From NCBI RefSeq assembly GCF_003122325.1, contig NZ_QFBC01000002.1:434001-498000 (forward strand): a stretch of 64,000 nt of DNA, in the 5' to 3' direction. This stretch comes from Rhizobium album. GTDB lineage: Bacteria; Pseudomonadota; Alphaproteobacteria; Rhizobiales; Rhizobiaceae. Under the pieces are notes generated by a model. The model had not been told where the DNA came from, did not search any database, and saw only the letters and a list, made by a program, of their open reading frames with translations. Of this stretch, positions 54,328-63,827 are shown one piece after another; the stretch's first letter is position 1; every line of letters starts with the position of its first letter. The translations under genes and the position numbers were made by a program.

Positions 54328-55137
54328 TCAAGGATTATCCTGCCGAAAAATCCAGTCGTGATCCGGATGGTTCTTGAAACGCCATTTGCGCAGCGGCCCG
54401 GCCATGACGTTCAGGTAATACATCTCGTAGCCATACGGCGCGCCGCAGGGATGGTGCCCCTTCGGCACCAGCACCACGTCGCCATCCGAAACCGCCATGG
54501 TCTCGTCGAGCGACCCGTCTTCGGTGAACACCCGCTGGAACCCGAAACCCTGGGCCGGGTTCAGCCGGTGGTAATAGGTCTCCTCCAGATAGGTCATGTC
54601 GGGGAAATTGTCCTCGTCGTGCCGGTGCGGCGGATAGGACGACCAGTTGCCGGAGGGCGTGAACACCTCCGTCACCAGAAGCGAGTCGGCGACGTCGCGC
54701 TCCTCCATGGCGATCGGGAAGATGTAGCGCGTGTTGGCGCCCTTACCGCGTTCCACCAGGCTGAGGCCATCGGGGCCGATCACCTGCGCCGCACGGCCCG
54801 GTTTTGCCGGCGCGGTGCAGACGGCGAGCGTGCAATCCGTGGCGGCGACCGCCGACCAGTCGGAGCCCGCCGGCACGTAGACGCAATGCGGCGCCTTGCG
54901 TTCGAAGACGCTCATGCGATCGCCGAGCAGCCCGAAATCCTGGCCCGCCGCCGCAATCTCCGCCTTGCCCTCGACCAGCACGAGGATGACCTCCGTCTCC
55001 CCCGTCGGCTCCGCGGCCCGCTCGCCGGCCGTCAGACGGTAGAGGCCGAAACCGACATAGCCCCAGCCGGCGCTTTGCGGCGTGATGTCGTGGACCTTGC
55101 CGCTCGTGCCCTTCGGCTTGCGCAGGAGGTTCGCCAT
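54328..55137 (-). CDS. iolB: 5-deoxy-glucuronate isomerase
   Basis: A 269-residue cupin protein starting [20 protein letters not shown] at ATG 55137, which overlaps the iolE stop (TGATG) and has AGGGGGAT upstream. The double cupin fold shows GWGYVGFGLYRLTAGE, PTGETEVILVLVEGKAEI, the metal-binding SSYPPHRHDEDNFPDMTYLE with the His/Glu ligands, and PKGHHPCGAPYGYEMYYLNV. It converts 5-deoxy-glucuronate to 2-deoxy-5-keto-gluconate in myo-inositol degradation. Last gene of the iolCDEB operon. Confidence 0.95.
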   Translation of the reverse strand: MANLLRKPKGTSGKVHDITPQSAGWGYVGFGLYRLTAGERAAEPTGETEVILVLVEGKAEIAAAGQDFGLLGDRMSVFERKAPHCVYVPAGSDWSAVAATDCTLAVCTAPAKPGRAAQVIGPDGLSLVERGKGANTRYIFPIAMEERDVADSLLVTEVFTPSGNWSSYPPHRHDEDNFPDMTYLEETYYHRLNPAQGFGFQRVFTEDGSLDETMAVSDGDVVLVPKGHHPCGAPYGYEMYYLNVMAGPLRKWRFKNHPDHDWIFRQDNP

Positions 55138-56042
55138 CAGCGATCCCCCTTGTCGAGGCCGGCCGATAACGCAAACGCCTTCAGCGATTTCAGACCGAGG
55201 CTCTGATAGTCGAAGGGGTTGCGCACCTCGGGGTCCTGTTCCGCCTCGATCACCAGCCAGCCCTGGTAGCCGTGCTCGGCGGCGATCTTCAGCACCGGCT
55301 CGAAGGACACGCCGCCCTCGGCATCGCCGGGCACGGTGAAGACGCCGCGCCGCACGCCTTCGAGGAAGGACAGGCCCTCCGCCGCCACCTGGCCGGCGAT
55401 GGCGGGGCGGACGTTCTTGGCGTGGATATGGCCGACGCGCGCCATGTGGTTCTTCGCCACCCGCTCCGGATCGCCGCCGCCGAACAGGCAATGGCCGGTG
55501 TCGAGCAGCAGCTTCGCCTTCGGGCCGGTGTGGCGCATCAGCCGGTCGATCTCGTCCTCGCTTTCGACGATGGTGCCCATGTGGTGGTGGTAGACGAGCT
55601 GGATGCCCTGCTCCGCCGCAAACGCCGCCAGCGCCTCGACGCCGGCGCCGAACTCGGCCCAACGCCCCTCATCGAGCTTGGGCCGGTCCTTGAGCACCAC
55701 GCCATCGTTGCCGTGGATGGCGTTGGAGGTTTCGCAGACGATGATCACCTTCGAGTCCATGGCCTTCAACAGGTCGAGCGCCGGCTGCATCGCCGCCTTC
55801 TCATCCTCTATGGATTGGGTCAGCAGGTTCAGCGAATGCCAGCCGGAGACGTAGCGCAGCCCGCGCGGCTCCAGCACCGCCTTGAGGCCGGCCGCGTCCT
55901 CGGGGAACTTGTGGCCCTTCTCGATGCCGTCGAAGCCGATCTTGGCGGTCTCATCCAGGCATTGGTCGAGCGAGATATGGGCGCCGAGCGAACGGTCGTC
56001 GTCGTTCGACCAGGCAATCGGATTGGTGCCGTAGAAAATCAT
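55137..56042 (-). CDS. iolE: myo-inosose-2 dehydratase
   Basis: A 301-residue TIM-barrel protein. It starts [70 protein letters not shown] and [16 protein letters not shown] carry the Glu/Asp/His metal ligands of IolE. It removes water from 2-keto-myo-inositol to give the diketone hydrolysed by IolD. It starts 4 bp after the iolD stop, in the order iolC-iolD-iolE-iolB. Confidence 0.95.
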   Translation of the reverse strand: MIFYGTNPIAWSNDDDRSLGAHISLDQCLDETAKIGFDGIEKGHKFPEDAAGLKAVLEPRGLRYVSGWHSLNLLTQSIEDEKAAMQPALDLLKAMDSKVIIVCETSNAIHGNDGVVLKDRPKLDEGRWAEFGAGVEALAAFAAEQGIQLVYHHHMGTIVESEDEIDRLMRHTGPKAKLLLDTGHCLFGGGDPERVAKNHMARVGHIHAKNVRPAIAGQVAAEGLSFLEGVRRGVFTVPGDAEGGVSFEPVLKIAAEHGYQGWLVIEAEQDPEVRNPFDYQSLGLKSLKAFALSAGLDKGDR

Positions 56043-56046
56043 CGGA

Positions 56047-57867
56047 TCAGCTTCTTTCCTTCAGCGCCGCCTCGTAGCGGGCGCGGGCATCGTTGACCTG
56101 GCTGCGTTCGGAGACCTCGGGAACCGCGACGTCCCACCAGAAGCCGCCGGACTCCGGCGTCGGATAGGGATCGGTGTCGATGACGATCACCGTCGTCTCG
56201 CTCGTCGAACGCGCGGCGTCGAGTGCGGTTTCCAACTCAGTGACGGTCGCCACCTTGTGCGCCTTCGCCCCCATCGCCGCCGCATGGGCGGCAAAATCGA
56301 TGGCGATCGGATGGACGTTGGTATGGGCGTAGAGATTGTTGAACTCCGCCCCGCCGGTGCCCATCTGCAGCCGGTTGATGCAGCCGTAACCGCGGTTGTC
56401 GGTGATGACGACGGTGATCTTCTTGCCCATCGCCACGGCGGTCGCCAGCTCCGAATTCGCCATCATGTAGGAGCCGTCGCCGAGCATGACGATGACGTCG
56501 CGCTCCGGCTCCGCCATCTTGATGCCGAGCCCGCCGGCGATCTCGTAACCCATGCAGGAGAAGCCGTATTCCATGTGATAGGAGAGCGGCAGCTTCGCCT
56601 TCCACAGCTGGTGCAACTCGCCCGGCATGGTGCCGGCGGCGCACATCACCACCGTGTTGTCGCGCGAAGCGCGCTGCACGGCGCCGATCACCTGCATGTC
56701 GGTCGGCAGCGCGTTGCTGTCCTTCGGTGCGGCCGTCACTGCATCCGCCTTGGCGAACCAGCCGTCCTTGATCGCCGTATCCGGCGCGCCGAAGACGTGG
56801 TTGCCGAGGGCGGCCGACAGGCGCTCCAGCCCGATCCTGGCATCCGCCACCAGCGGGATCGCATCGTGCTTGTGGCTGTCATAGGGCTGGACGTTGAGCG
56901 CCAGGATTTTTCGCGAGGGATTCTTGAACAGGCCCCAGGAACCGGTGGTGAAATCCTGGAAACGGGTGCCGACGCCGAACACCAGGTCGGCCTTTTCCGA
57001 AACGATGTTGGCGCATTCCGTGCCGGTGACGCCGACGGCGCCGAAATTCAGCGGATGGTCCCAGGCAAGCACCGACTTGCCGGCCTGCGTCTCCACCACC
57101 GGGATCCCGTGCTTTTCGGCAAAGGCCTTCAGCGTCTCGGTGGCGCCGGAAAAATGCACGCCGCCGCCGGCGACGATCACCGGGTTCTTCGCCGCCTTCA
57201 GCGCCGTCACCGCCGCCTCGAACTCCGCCGCATCCGGCTCCGGCCGGCGAATGCCCCAGACCTTCTTCGCAAAGAAGCTTTCCGGGTAATCATAGGCTTC
57301 GGCCTGCACGTCCTGGCAGAAGGCGAGCGTCACCGGGCCGCAGTCGGCCGGATCCGTCATCACCCGCATGGCGCGGGGCAGAGCGGTGAGCAGCTGTTCC
57401 GGCCGGGTGATACGATCGAAATAGCGGCTGACGGGACGGAAGCAGTCGTTGACGCTCACCGTGCCGTCGCCAAAATCCTCGATCTGCTGCAGCACCGGAT
57501 CGGGGCCGCGATTGGCGAAGACGTCGCCGGGCAGGAACAGCACCGGCAGGCGGTTGACATGCGCCACGCCCGCCGCCGTCACCATGTTGAGCGCGCCGGG
57601 GCCGATGGACGAGGTGACGGCCATGGCGCGGCGGCGGCGCAGCTGCTTGGCATAAGCGATGGCTGCATGCGCCATCGTCTGCTCGTTCTGGCCGCGGAAC
57701 GTCTGCAGCTCCTCGCGAATGCCGTAAAGCGCCTCGCCCAGCGCCGCGACGTTGCCGTGGCCGAAGATCGCCCAGACGCCGGCGATGAAGGTTTCGCCCT
57801 CGCCGTTCATCTGGTTCGCAAGATAACGAACGGTGGCCTGCGCCGCCGTCAGTCTTACGGTTTTCAT
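56047..57867 (-). CDS. iolD: 3D-(3,5/4)-trihydroxycyclohexane-1,2-dione acylhydrolase
   Basis: A 606-residue thiamine-diphosphate enzyme. It starts [20 protein letters not shown] at ATG 57867, overlapping the iolC stop (ATGA). The N-terminal ThDP-pyrimidine domain has [20 protein letters not shown], the central domain [15 protein letters not shown], and the C-terminal pyrophosphate site [20 protein letters not shown] with [16 protein letters not shown]. It opens the inositol-derived ring, giving 5-deoxy-glucuronate for IolB. Length and motifs are standard. Confidence 0.96.
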   Translation of the reverse strand: MKTVRLTAAQATVRYLANQMNGEGETFIAGVWAIFGHGNVAALGEALYGIREELQTFRGQNEQTMAHAAIAYAKQLRRRRAMAVTSSIGPGALNMVTAAGVAHVNRLPVLFLPGDVFANRGPDPVLQQIEDFGDGTVSVNDCFRPVSRYFDRITRPEQLLTALPRAMRVMTDPADCGPVTLAFCQDVQAEAYDYPESFFAKKVWGIRRPEPDAAEFEAAVTALKAAKNPVIVAGGGVHFSGATETLKAFAEKHGIPVVETQAGKSVLAWDHPLNFGAVGVTGTECANIVSEKADLVFGVGTRFQDFTTGSWGLFKNPSRKILALNVQPYDSHKHDAIPLVADARIGLERLSAALGNHVFGAPDTAIKDGWFAKADAVTAAPKDSNALPTDMQVIGAVQRASRDNTVVMCAAGTMPGELHQLWKAKLPLSYHMEYGFSCMGYEIAGGLGIKMAEPERDVIVMLGDGSYMMANSELATAVAMGKKITVVITDNRGYGCINRLQMGTGGAEFNNLYAHTNVHPIAIDFAAHAAAMGAKAHKVATVTELETALDAARSTSETTVIVIDTDPYPTPESGGFWWDVAVPEVSERSQVNDARARYEAALKERS

Positions 57868-59780
57868 GCTGCTTCTCCCCTCCGGGCGCGCGCCCGGTCC
57901 CAGACCTCGCAGAGGTCGCCATATTTGCGGGCCATGTCGTCGATCGCCTCCTGATCGCCGATGGTGCCCGAAAGCCACTTGCGCGCCGCCTCGCCGAAAA
58001 TCGTCCGGCCGACAGCAAAACCCTTCACCAGGTCGAACTGCGCCGCCGTGGCAAAACTCGCCTCCAGCTCCGCCGCCGGCGCATCGAGCCCGAGCACGAC
58101 GATGCCGCGCGTATAGGGATCGTTGCGGGCGATGGCGGAACAGGCGTTCGCCCAGGCGGCCGCGCTCACCATCGGCTCCAGCTTCCACCAGTCGGGATAG
58201 ACGCCGATCTCGTAGAAGCGGTCGATGATCCTCGCCACCGTTGTATCGTCGCAGGGCGCGACCTTGCTGGGAATGACCTCCAGCAGCATTTCCAGCCGGT
58301 TGCGGCGGGCGGCGGCAAACAGCCGGCGGACAGTCTCTTCCTGCTGCGCGCGAACCGCCTCCGGATCGTCGGGATGATAGAAGCAGAGCACCTTGACGAC
58401 GTGCTCCAGCGGCCATTCCACCAGCCCGCCGAAATCCGGGCCGATCTCCGGCTCCAGCGTCAGCGGCCGGGAGCCCGGCCACTCCACCGGCCGGCCGATC
58501 CAGAGGCCGGAGCCGGCCGCCTGGTACAGCGCATCGCGGCCGAGCCGGCCGTCGCAGAGGATGCCGTACCCTTCACGGCCGTCCCGCACCTTCAGCGCCG
58601 CCTGCAGGCAGAGCCGCTTGAAATCGGCAATCCGCTCCGGCGAGGCGCCCGTCTCGCGCACCATCTCCTCGAGCTGCATGCGATGATCGAAGGCGAAGAC
58701 GTGCATGTCCGGCCAGTCGCCATCGCGATTGGTCGCCCAATGCACCTGCTCCAGCGCCCCGTCCTTGCGCAACGCCCGGTCGCGGATGCCGGTACGGAAG
58801 AAATATTGCAGCTCCTCCCAGCTGGGATAGGCCGGCGTGCAGCCGTGGCGGGAGACGGCGAAGGCACCGCAGGCATTGGCGTATTTCAGGCTCGTCGGCC
58901 AGTCTTCGCCGCTCAGCCAGCCCTTGAGCAGGCCGGACATGAAACCGTCGCCGGCACCGAGCACGTTGAACACTTCTATGGGGAAGCCCTCGCCCGTCCG
59001 GCCGTCGTCGAGGCTTTCGGGGATCTCGCCCTCGAAGACCACGGCGCCCATCGGCCCGCGCTTGCAGACCAGCGCCGCCTTCGACACCCGGCGCACCGCC
59101 TTCAAGGCTTCGATCGTCTCGGTCGAGCCGCCGGCGATATGGAATTCCTCTTCCGTGCCGACGATCAGGTCGAACAGGTTCAGCGTCGATTGCAGCTTGG
59201 CCGTCACCGTGCCGGATTCGATGTAGCGGCTCTCACCGGCGCCGTGGCCGGCCAGGCCCCAGAGGTTCGGGCGGTAATCGATGTCGAGCGCCGTCTTCGC
59301 ACCACTCTCGCGGGCGAGCCGCAGCGCCTTGAGCACCGCCGCTTCGGTGCGCGGGTTGGACAGATGCGTGCCGGTGGCGCAGACGCAACGCGTCTCGGCG
59401 ATGAAGGCGGGATCGATATCGCCTTCCTCCAGCGCCATGTCGGCGCAGTTTTCGCGGTAGAAGATCAGCGGGAACTGCTCCTGGTCGCGGATGCCGAGCA
59501 GCACCAGCGCCGTCAGCCGCTCCGGATCGGTCTTCACACCGCGCACGTCCACCCCCTCGCGGACCAGTTGCTCGCGGATGAAACGGCCCATGTGCTCGTC
59601 GCCGACGCGGGTGATCAGCGCCGATCTCAGCCCCAGCCTAGCGGTGCCGGCGGCGATATTGGTGGGAGAGCCGCCGATATACTTGTTGAAGGAAGCCATG
59701 TCCTCCAGCCGTCCGCCGATCTGCGCGCCATAGAGGTCGACCGAGGAACGGCCAATGGTAATCAAGTCAAGCGGCTTCAC
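57864..59780 (-). CDS. iolC: 5-dehydro-2-deoxygluconokinase fused to a DUF2090 domain
   Basis: A 638-residue protein starting at GTG 59780 (MKPLDLITIGRSSVDLYGAQ), with GGGAGGG five bases upstream. The PfkB kinase domain (about 1-330) has YIGGSPTNIAAGTARLG, the anion-hole region EVFNVLGAGDGFMSGLLKG with its base Asp, and ACGAFAVSRHGCTPA. The C-terminal ~300 residues are DUF2090 (VFAFDHRMQLEEM, YGILCDGRLGRDALY, KVLCFYHPDDP), an aldolase-like TIM barrel. The window contains no separate iolJ, so this domain may supply the aldolase step that splits the phosphorylated product into dihydroxyacetone phosphate and malonate semialdehyde; that is inference. First gene of iolCDEB. Confidence 0.95.
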   Translation of the reverse strand: MKPLDLITIGRSSVDLYGAQIGGRLEDMASFNKYIGGSPTNIAAGTARLGLRSALITRVGDEHMGRFIREQLVREGVDVRGVKTDPERLTALVLLGIRDQEQFPLIFYRENCADMALEEGDIDPAFIAETRCVCATGTHLSNPRTEAAVLKALRLARESGAKTALDIDYRPNLWGLAGHGAGESRYIESGTVTAKLQSTLNLFDLIVGTEEEFHIAGGSTETIEALKAVRRVSKAALVCKRGPMGAVVFEGEIPESLDDGRTGEGFPIEVFNVLGAGDGFMSGLLKGWLSGEDWPTSLKYANACGAFAVSRHGCTPAYPSWEELQYFFRTGIRDRALRKDGALEQVHWATNRDGDWPDMHVFAFDHRMQLEEMVRETGASPERIADFKRLCLQAALKVRDGREGYGILCDGRLGRDALYQAAGSGLWIGRPVEWPGSRPLTLEPEIGPDFGGLVEWPLEHVVKVLCFYHPDDPEAVRAQQEETVRRLFAAARRNRLEMLLEVIPSKVAPCDDTTVARIIDRFYEIGVYPDWWKLEPMVSAAAWANACSAIARNDPYTRGIVVLGLDAPAAELEASFATAAQFDLVKGFAVGRTIFGEAARKWLSGTIGDQEAIDDMARKYGDLCEVWDRARARRGEAA

Positions 59781-59959
59781 ATGGCCCTCCCTTGCCGGAG
59801 GCGGTTCACCGCCCTTCCGAACGCTGTCATCGTGCCGGCCGAACCGGTTGCTGGCTGGAGCGCGACCGCGGCCGGCAAGGATTGCCGCCTCCTGCCGCGG
59901 ATGCAAGATCTCCCGCTGCGAGGCGGACATGGAATTCCAACCTCATTCATTATAAATTT

Positions 59960-59973
59960 GGACTATATATTCC
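59960..59973. promoter_or_regulatory. IolR-type box upstream of iolC
   Basis: GGAC-TATATA-TTCC, a one-base deviation from GGAA-N6-TTCC, between iolR (ends 60000) and the iolC start (59780). A mirror-type TTCC-N6-GGAA overlaps its right end (59970-59983). It is suitably placed to control iolCDEB. Confidence 0.6.
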
Positions 59974-59999
59974 ATTTTTGGAAGCGGCAATACAAAAAT

Positions 60000-60824
60000 T
60001 CAGATTTTCCCATTCTGCCGCATCGTCCCGACGGCCACGGCCAGCGTGATCGCCAGCGACAGCGTCGCCGACAACGAGCGGAACGCGCCGAAATCGACCT
60101 CCGAGACCGACAGGATCAACGCGTCGAGCTTGCGCAGCGGGCTGACGACCGTATCGGTGATCGCCACCACCGTGACGCCCGCCGCATGCGCGGCTTCGGC
60201 AAGCTCCACCGTCTCGGCCGAATAGGGCGCGAAAGAAATAGCGATCAGCACGTCGCCGGGACGCAGGGCATGGCGGCTGTCGAGCCGGCCGATACCGCTG
60301 TGGAGCATCGCCGGCACGTCCATCTTCTCGAAGGCATAGGCGAGGTAACTTGCCGCAGGAAAGGAGCGGCGATAGCCGACGATATGCACCATATTCGCCT
60401 TGGCAAGCGCGGCAACGGCGGCATCCAGCATCTCCGCATCCATGGTTTTCAACAGGCTTTCCAGCGAGGTGCGGCCGGCATCGACGAATTCCGCCAGCAG
60501 CGCCGAGGGACTGCCGCTGCCACTGTCGCGCAGATGTTCGAGCCGCGTCGAATAGTCCGGCCAGCCGCCGGAGTAGGATTCGCGGAACAGCTTCTGCATC
60601 TCGGAAAAGCCGGTGAAGCCGAGGATCTGGCAGAAACGCATGAAGGCCGAGGGCTGCACGCCCGCCCCTTCCGCCATCGTCGCCACCGTCGAGACGGCGA
60701 TGCGGTCCTGGTTGGCGGCGACATAATCGGCACACTGCCGCAGCCGCTTCGGCAGGCTGGAGGAGACTTCCAGAAGGCGCTCTTCGAAGGCTTTGATCGT
60801 CGTCGGCGCATCGAGCTCAGGCAT
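60000..60824 (-). CDS. iolR: RpiR-family regulator of inositol catabolism
   Basis: A 274-residue protein starting MPELDAPTTIKAFEERLLEV at ATG 60824 (AAAGGACGAGG upstream). The N-terminal HTH_6 domain (about 10-85) has QDRIAVSTVATMAEGAGVQP, PSAFMRFCQILGFTGFSEMQ. The SIS sugar-phosphate-binding domain (about 120-260) has MVHIVGYRRSFPAASYLAYA, GDVLIAISFAPYSAETVELA and VVAITDTVVSPLRKLDA. In Sinorhizobium and Rhizobium, IolR represses inositol genes until a phosphorylated intermediate made by IolC is present. Boxes resembling its site lie before ibpA, iolC and between this gene and idhA. Confidence 0.92.
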   Translation of the reverse strand: MPELDAPTTIKAFEERLLEVSSSLPKRLRQCADYVAANQDRIAVSTVATMAEGAGVQPSAFMRFCQILGFTGFSEMQKLFRESYSGGWPDYSTRLEHLRDSGSGSPSALLAEFVDAGRTSLESLLKTMDAEMLDAAVAALAKANMVHIVGYRRSFPAASYLAYAFEKMDVPAMLHSGIGRLDSRHALRPGDVLIAISFAPYSAETVELAEAAHAAGVTVVAITDTVVSPLRKLDALILSVSEVDFGAFRSLSATLSLAITLAVAVGTMRQNGKI

Positions 60825-60882
60825 GCCTCGTCCTTTCACATTCCGTCTTGACACCGGTGGCATGCTATTCCATAGCAAATAT

Positions 60883-60896
60883 AGAATAAAAATTCC
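60883..60896. promoter_or_regulatory. IolR-type box between iolR and idhA
   Basis: AGAA-TAAAAA-TTCC, one base off GGAA-N6-TTCC, in the 195-bp divergent region between iolR and the inositol dehydrogenase gene; it could control both. Confidence 0.5.
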
Positions 60897-61019
60897 ACAC
60901 CGAACCGGAGCGTCCTTGGCAAGAAACCATCGCTCCCCGCATGGAGGATATCGGTTGGAAGAGCAAGCCGTCGCATGCGCGCCGTGCGTATGCCGCACAT
61001 CCGGGAGGAGAGACCAGAG

Positions 61020-62024
61020 ATGGCATTTCGTTTTGCACTGTTGGGCGCCGGCCGCATCGGCAAGGTCCACGCCCGCGCCATAACCTCGGACCCGCGCGCG
61101 AAACTGGTCGCCGTCGCCGATGCCATCGCCGACGCGGCACAAGCGATTGCGGCGCAAGTCGGTTGCGCGGTCCGCAGCATCGAGGAGATCGAGACATCGA
61201 CCGATGTCGATGCGGTGATCATCTGCACGCCGACCAACACCCATGCCGACCTGATCGAGCGGTTCGCCAAGGCCGGCAAGGCGATCTTCTGCGAAAAGCC
61301 GATCGATCTCGACGTCACCCGGGTCAAGGCCTGCCTCAAGGTGGTGGAAAGTGTCTCGGGCAAGCTGATGGTCGGCTTCAACCGCCGTTTCGACCCGCAT
61401 TTCGGCGCGGTGCGCGCCGCCATCGACGACGGCCGCATCGGCGAGGTCGAGATGGTGACGATCACCAGCCGCGACCCCGGCCCGCCGCCGCAGGAATACA
61501 TCAAAGTCTCCGGCGGCATCTTTCGCGACATGACCATCCATGACTTCGACATGGCCCGCTTCCTACTGGGCGAGGAGATCGACAGCGTCATGGCCTCCGC
61601 CGCCGTGCTGGTCGATCCGGCCATCGGCACCGCCGGCGACTACGACAGCGCCAGCGTCATCCTGACGACGGCGAGCGGCAGGCAGTGCGTCATCTCCAAC
61701 TCGCGCCGCGCCAGCTACGGCTACGACCAGCGCATCGAGGTGCACGGCTCGAAGGGCGCGGTTTCGGCTGAAAACCAGCGCCCGGTCTCCATCGAGATCG
61801 CCAATGCCGACGGTTACACCCGCCCGCCGCTGCACGATTTCTTCATGACCCGCTACACCTCCGCCTATGCCGCGGAAATCTCCGCCTTCATCGATGCGGT
61901 GGAAAAGGGCACCGAGCCGCATCCGGGCGGCAAGGACGGCCTGGCGGCGCTGGTGCTGGCGGAGGCGGCGTTGAAATCGGTGAGGGAAGGCCGGGCCGTT
62001 AAGGTTTCGGAGATCGCCGGCTGA
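61020..62024 (+). CDS. idhA: Inositol 2-dehydrogenase
   Basis: A 334-residue Gfo/Idh/MocA protein. ATG 61020 follows GGAGGAGAGAC. The NAD-binding fold is FALLGAGRIGKVHARAITSD; IFCEKPIDLD has the EKP lysine; GGIFRDMTIHDFDMARFL holds the catalytic D-x3-H (Asp, His); SNSRRASYGYDQRIEVHGSK is conserved in IolG/IdhA enzymes. It oxidises myo-inositol to 2-keto-myo-inositol, the first step of the pathway. It is divergent from iolR, with an IolR-like box between them. Length is normal. Confidence 0.93.
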   Translation: MAFRFALLGAGRIGKVHARAITSDPRAKLVAVADAIADAAQAIAAQVGCAVRSIEEIETSTDVDAVIICTPTNTHADLIERFAKAGKAIFCEKPIDLDVTRVKACLKVVESVSGKLMVGFNRRFDPHFGAVRAAIDDGRIGEVEMVTITSRDPGPPPQEYIKVSGGIFRDMTIHDFDMARFLLGEEIDSVMASAAVLVDPAIGTAGDYDSASVILTTASGRQCVISNSRRASYGYDQRIEVHGSKGAVSAENQRPVSIEIANADGYTRPPLHDFFMTRYTSAYAAEISAFIDAVEKGTEPHPGGKDGLAALVLAEAALKSVREGRAVKVSEIAG

Positions 62025-62050
62025 GCGGCAGTCGCCGGCCCTGGCCGATA

Positions 62051-62066
62051 TACGTCAAATGACGTA
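62051..62066. promoter_or_regulatory. Short palindrome upstream of hupE
   Basis: TACGTCA-AA-TGACGTA, a perfect 7-bp dyad with a 2-bp spacer, 105 bp before the hupE start. Possible operator; the protein that binds it is unknown. Confidence 0.4.
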
Positions 62067-62170
62067 GTCGAAAACTTCCGGCATTTTCTCCCGGCGCCGG
62101 ATATGCCAAAACTCCACACTGAAGGAGGTCGTCCGCATCATCGGCGCCTCCGCCAGCAAGGGGACGCATC

Positions 62171-62773
62171 ATGGCCAGAAAATTCATCCCGTTCACCATT
62201 GCCGCCGCGGCGGCCTTTCTCACGCCGGCGCTCGCTTTCGCGCATACCGGCGTCGGCGAGGCGAGCGGCTTCATGCATGGGTTCATGCATCCGGTCGGCG
62301 GGCTGGATCACATCCTGGCGATGGTGATGGTCGGCGTCTTCGCCCGGCAACTCGGCGGCAAGGCGCTCTGGGCGGTGCCCGCGAGTTTTGTGGCGCTGAT
62401 GGCCGGCGGCGGTGCACTCGGCATTTCGGCCATACCCGTACCGTTCGTCGAAACCGGGATCGCGCTGTCGGTGGTCATCCTCGGCGGCCTGGTGGCCTTC
62501 GGCCTGCGCGCCTCGCTGGCGGCGGCAGCCGGCATCGTCGGCCTTTTCGCGATCTTCCACGGTTACGCGCACGGCGCCGAAATGCCGGCGGATGCGAGCG
62601 GCATGGATTATGCGCTCGGCTTCATGCTGGCCACCGCCTTGCTGCATGTCGCGGGTCTCGGCACCGGCGCCCTGATCGGCCGGCTCGGCGAGATCAAGGG
62701 GCCGATCGTCGTCCGTTCGGCCGGCGGCGTCGCCGCGCTGGCGGGCGTCGGCCTGCTCTCAGGCATACTGTAG
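62171..62773 (+). CDS. HupE/UreJ-family metal permease
   Basis: A 200-residue membrane protein. The N-terminus MARKFIPFTIAAAAAFLTPA is a cleavable signal, cut near AFA-HTGVG. The family motif HPVGGLDHILAMVMVGVFA (about 40-58) has the His and Asp proposed to bind nickel. Five further hydrophobic segments follow, with a second histidine motif GLFAIFHGYAHGAEMP. HupE of Rhizobium leguminosarum brings in Ni for hydrogenase; related members carry Ni or Co. There is no hydrogenase or urease gene in the window but a cobalamin gene follows, so cobalt is a reasonable alternative. AAGGGGA precedes the ATG. Confidence 0.88.
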   Translation: MARKFIPFTIAAAAAFLTPALAFAHTGVGEASGFMHGFMHPVGGLDHILAMVMVGVFARQLGGKALWAVPASFVALMAGGGALGISAIPVPFVETGIALSVVILGGLVAFGLRASLAAAAGIVGLFAIFHGYAHGAEMPADASGMDYALGFMLATALLHVAGLGTGALIGRLGEIKGPIVVRSAGGVAALAGVGLLSGIL

Positions 62774-62861
62774 GCGGACTGCCGGTCGCAGACGCCCGCG
62801 TAAAACCCTGGGCAATCTCGACCGGTTGCGCTGGAAACGGCGTTGTCAGCAGGCGGCTCTT

Positions 62862-63623
62862 TTATTCCTGCCGACCGCGAAAACGGCGCTGGTAGGCAGG
62901 ATCGTAGAGGGCGCTTTCACGGAAATCGCTGGCGGCAAGGCCGGGCCCGACGAAAATCAGCGCGGTGCGCTCGATCGGGTCTTCCGCCACCCTGGCGGCG
63001 ATGTCAGCCAGCGTGCCGCGGACAATCCGTTCGTCCGGCCAGCTTGCCTTGACGACGATGGCGACGGGGCAGTCCGCGCCGTAGAGCGGCGTCAGCTCCG
63101 CCACCACCTGATCCAGCGCATGAATGGCCAGATGAATGGCCAGCGTCGAGCCGCTGGCGCCGAACGCCTGCAGCGTCTCGCGGTTCGGCATCGGCGACGC
63201 CCGGCCGGACACGCGGGTCAGCACGAGGCTCTGGGCGACGGAAGGGATGGTCAGCTCGCGCCCAAGCGCCGAGGCGGCGGCCGCAAAAGCCGGCACGCCG
63301 GGGGTCATGGTGTAGTCGAGGCCGCGTTTTTCGAGGCGGCGGATCTGCTCGGCAACGGCGCTCCAGACCGAAAGATCGCCGGAATGCAGCCGGGCTACAT
63401 CCTCGCCGGCTTCCGCCGCCCCGGCGAATTCCGCCTCGATCTCGTCCAGCGACATCGGCGCGGTATCGACGATGCGGGCGCCGGGCGGGCAATATTGCAG
63501 AAGCTCCGGCGAAACCAGCGAACCGGCATACAGGCAGACGGGGCATTTGCCGATCAGATCCCGGCCGCGAACGGTGATGAGATCGGCCGCCCCCGGCCCT
63601 GCCCCGATGAAATGTACAGTCAT
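62862..63623 (-). CDS. cobM: Precorrin-4 C11-methyltransferase
   Basis: A 253-residue SAM-dependent methylase of the tetrapyrrole family. [20 protein letters not shown] (SAM-site loop), [54 protein letters not shown] and [15 protein letters not shown] are typical of CobM/CbiF. In the aerobic cobalamin route it methylates C-11 of precorrin-4 to give precorrin-5. cobL lies 204 bp upstream on the same strand, with a RIME-like repeat between. Convergent with hupE. Confidence 0.94.
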   Translation of the reverse strand: MTVHFIGAGPGAADLITVRGRDLIGKCPVCLYAGSLVSPELLQYCPPGARIVDTAPMSLDEIEAEFAGAAEAGEDVARLHSGDLSVWSAVAEQIRRLEKRGLDYTMTPGVPAFAAAASALGRELTIPSVAQSLVLTRVSGRASPMPNRETLQAFGASGSTLAIHLAIHALDQVVAELTPLYGADCPVAIVVKASWPDERIVRGTLADIAARVAEDPIERTALIFVGPGLAASDFRESALYDPAYQRRFRGRQE

Positions 63624-63728
63624 GTCCTATCCCTCGATCATACCGCGACCAGCCGATGGATGGCGCCGCGCTGACAAAAATTACCGACCTTGCCACCCCT
63701 GGCGGGCAGGGTGTCGACCTATGCCGCC

Positions 63729-63785
63729 TTCCCTTTCTCCCAGCGGGGAGAAGGAGGCAGGGCGCACCCTCTCATTCCATAGGCG
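63729..63785. repeat. RIME-like intergenic palindromic repeat (copy 3, short)
   Basis: CCCTTTCTCC-N4-GGGGAGAAGG (63731-63754), then GCAGGGCGCACCCTCTCATTCC. It is related to the first half of the copies at 9886 and 54201; the second palindrome is missing. Located between cobL and cobM. Confidence 0.6.
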
Positions 63786-63827
63786 AAAACCCTGCTCCTA
63801 CGAAAAAAGCTCCCGTTTCCGCTCCGG

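Noticed and set aside
62025..62170. Cobalamin riboswitch ahead of hupE
   Set aside because: The gap is only 146 bp and shows no B12-box-like sequence; only a short dyad is visible.
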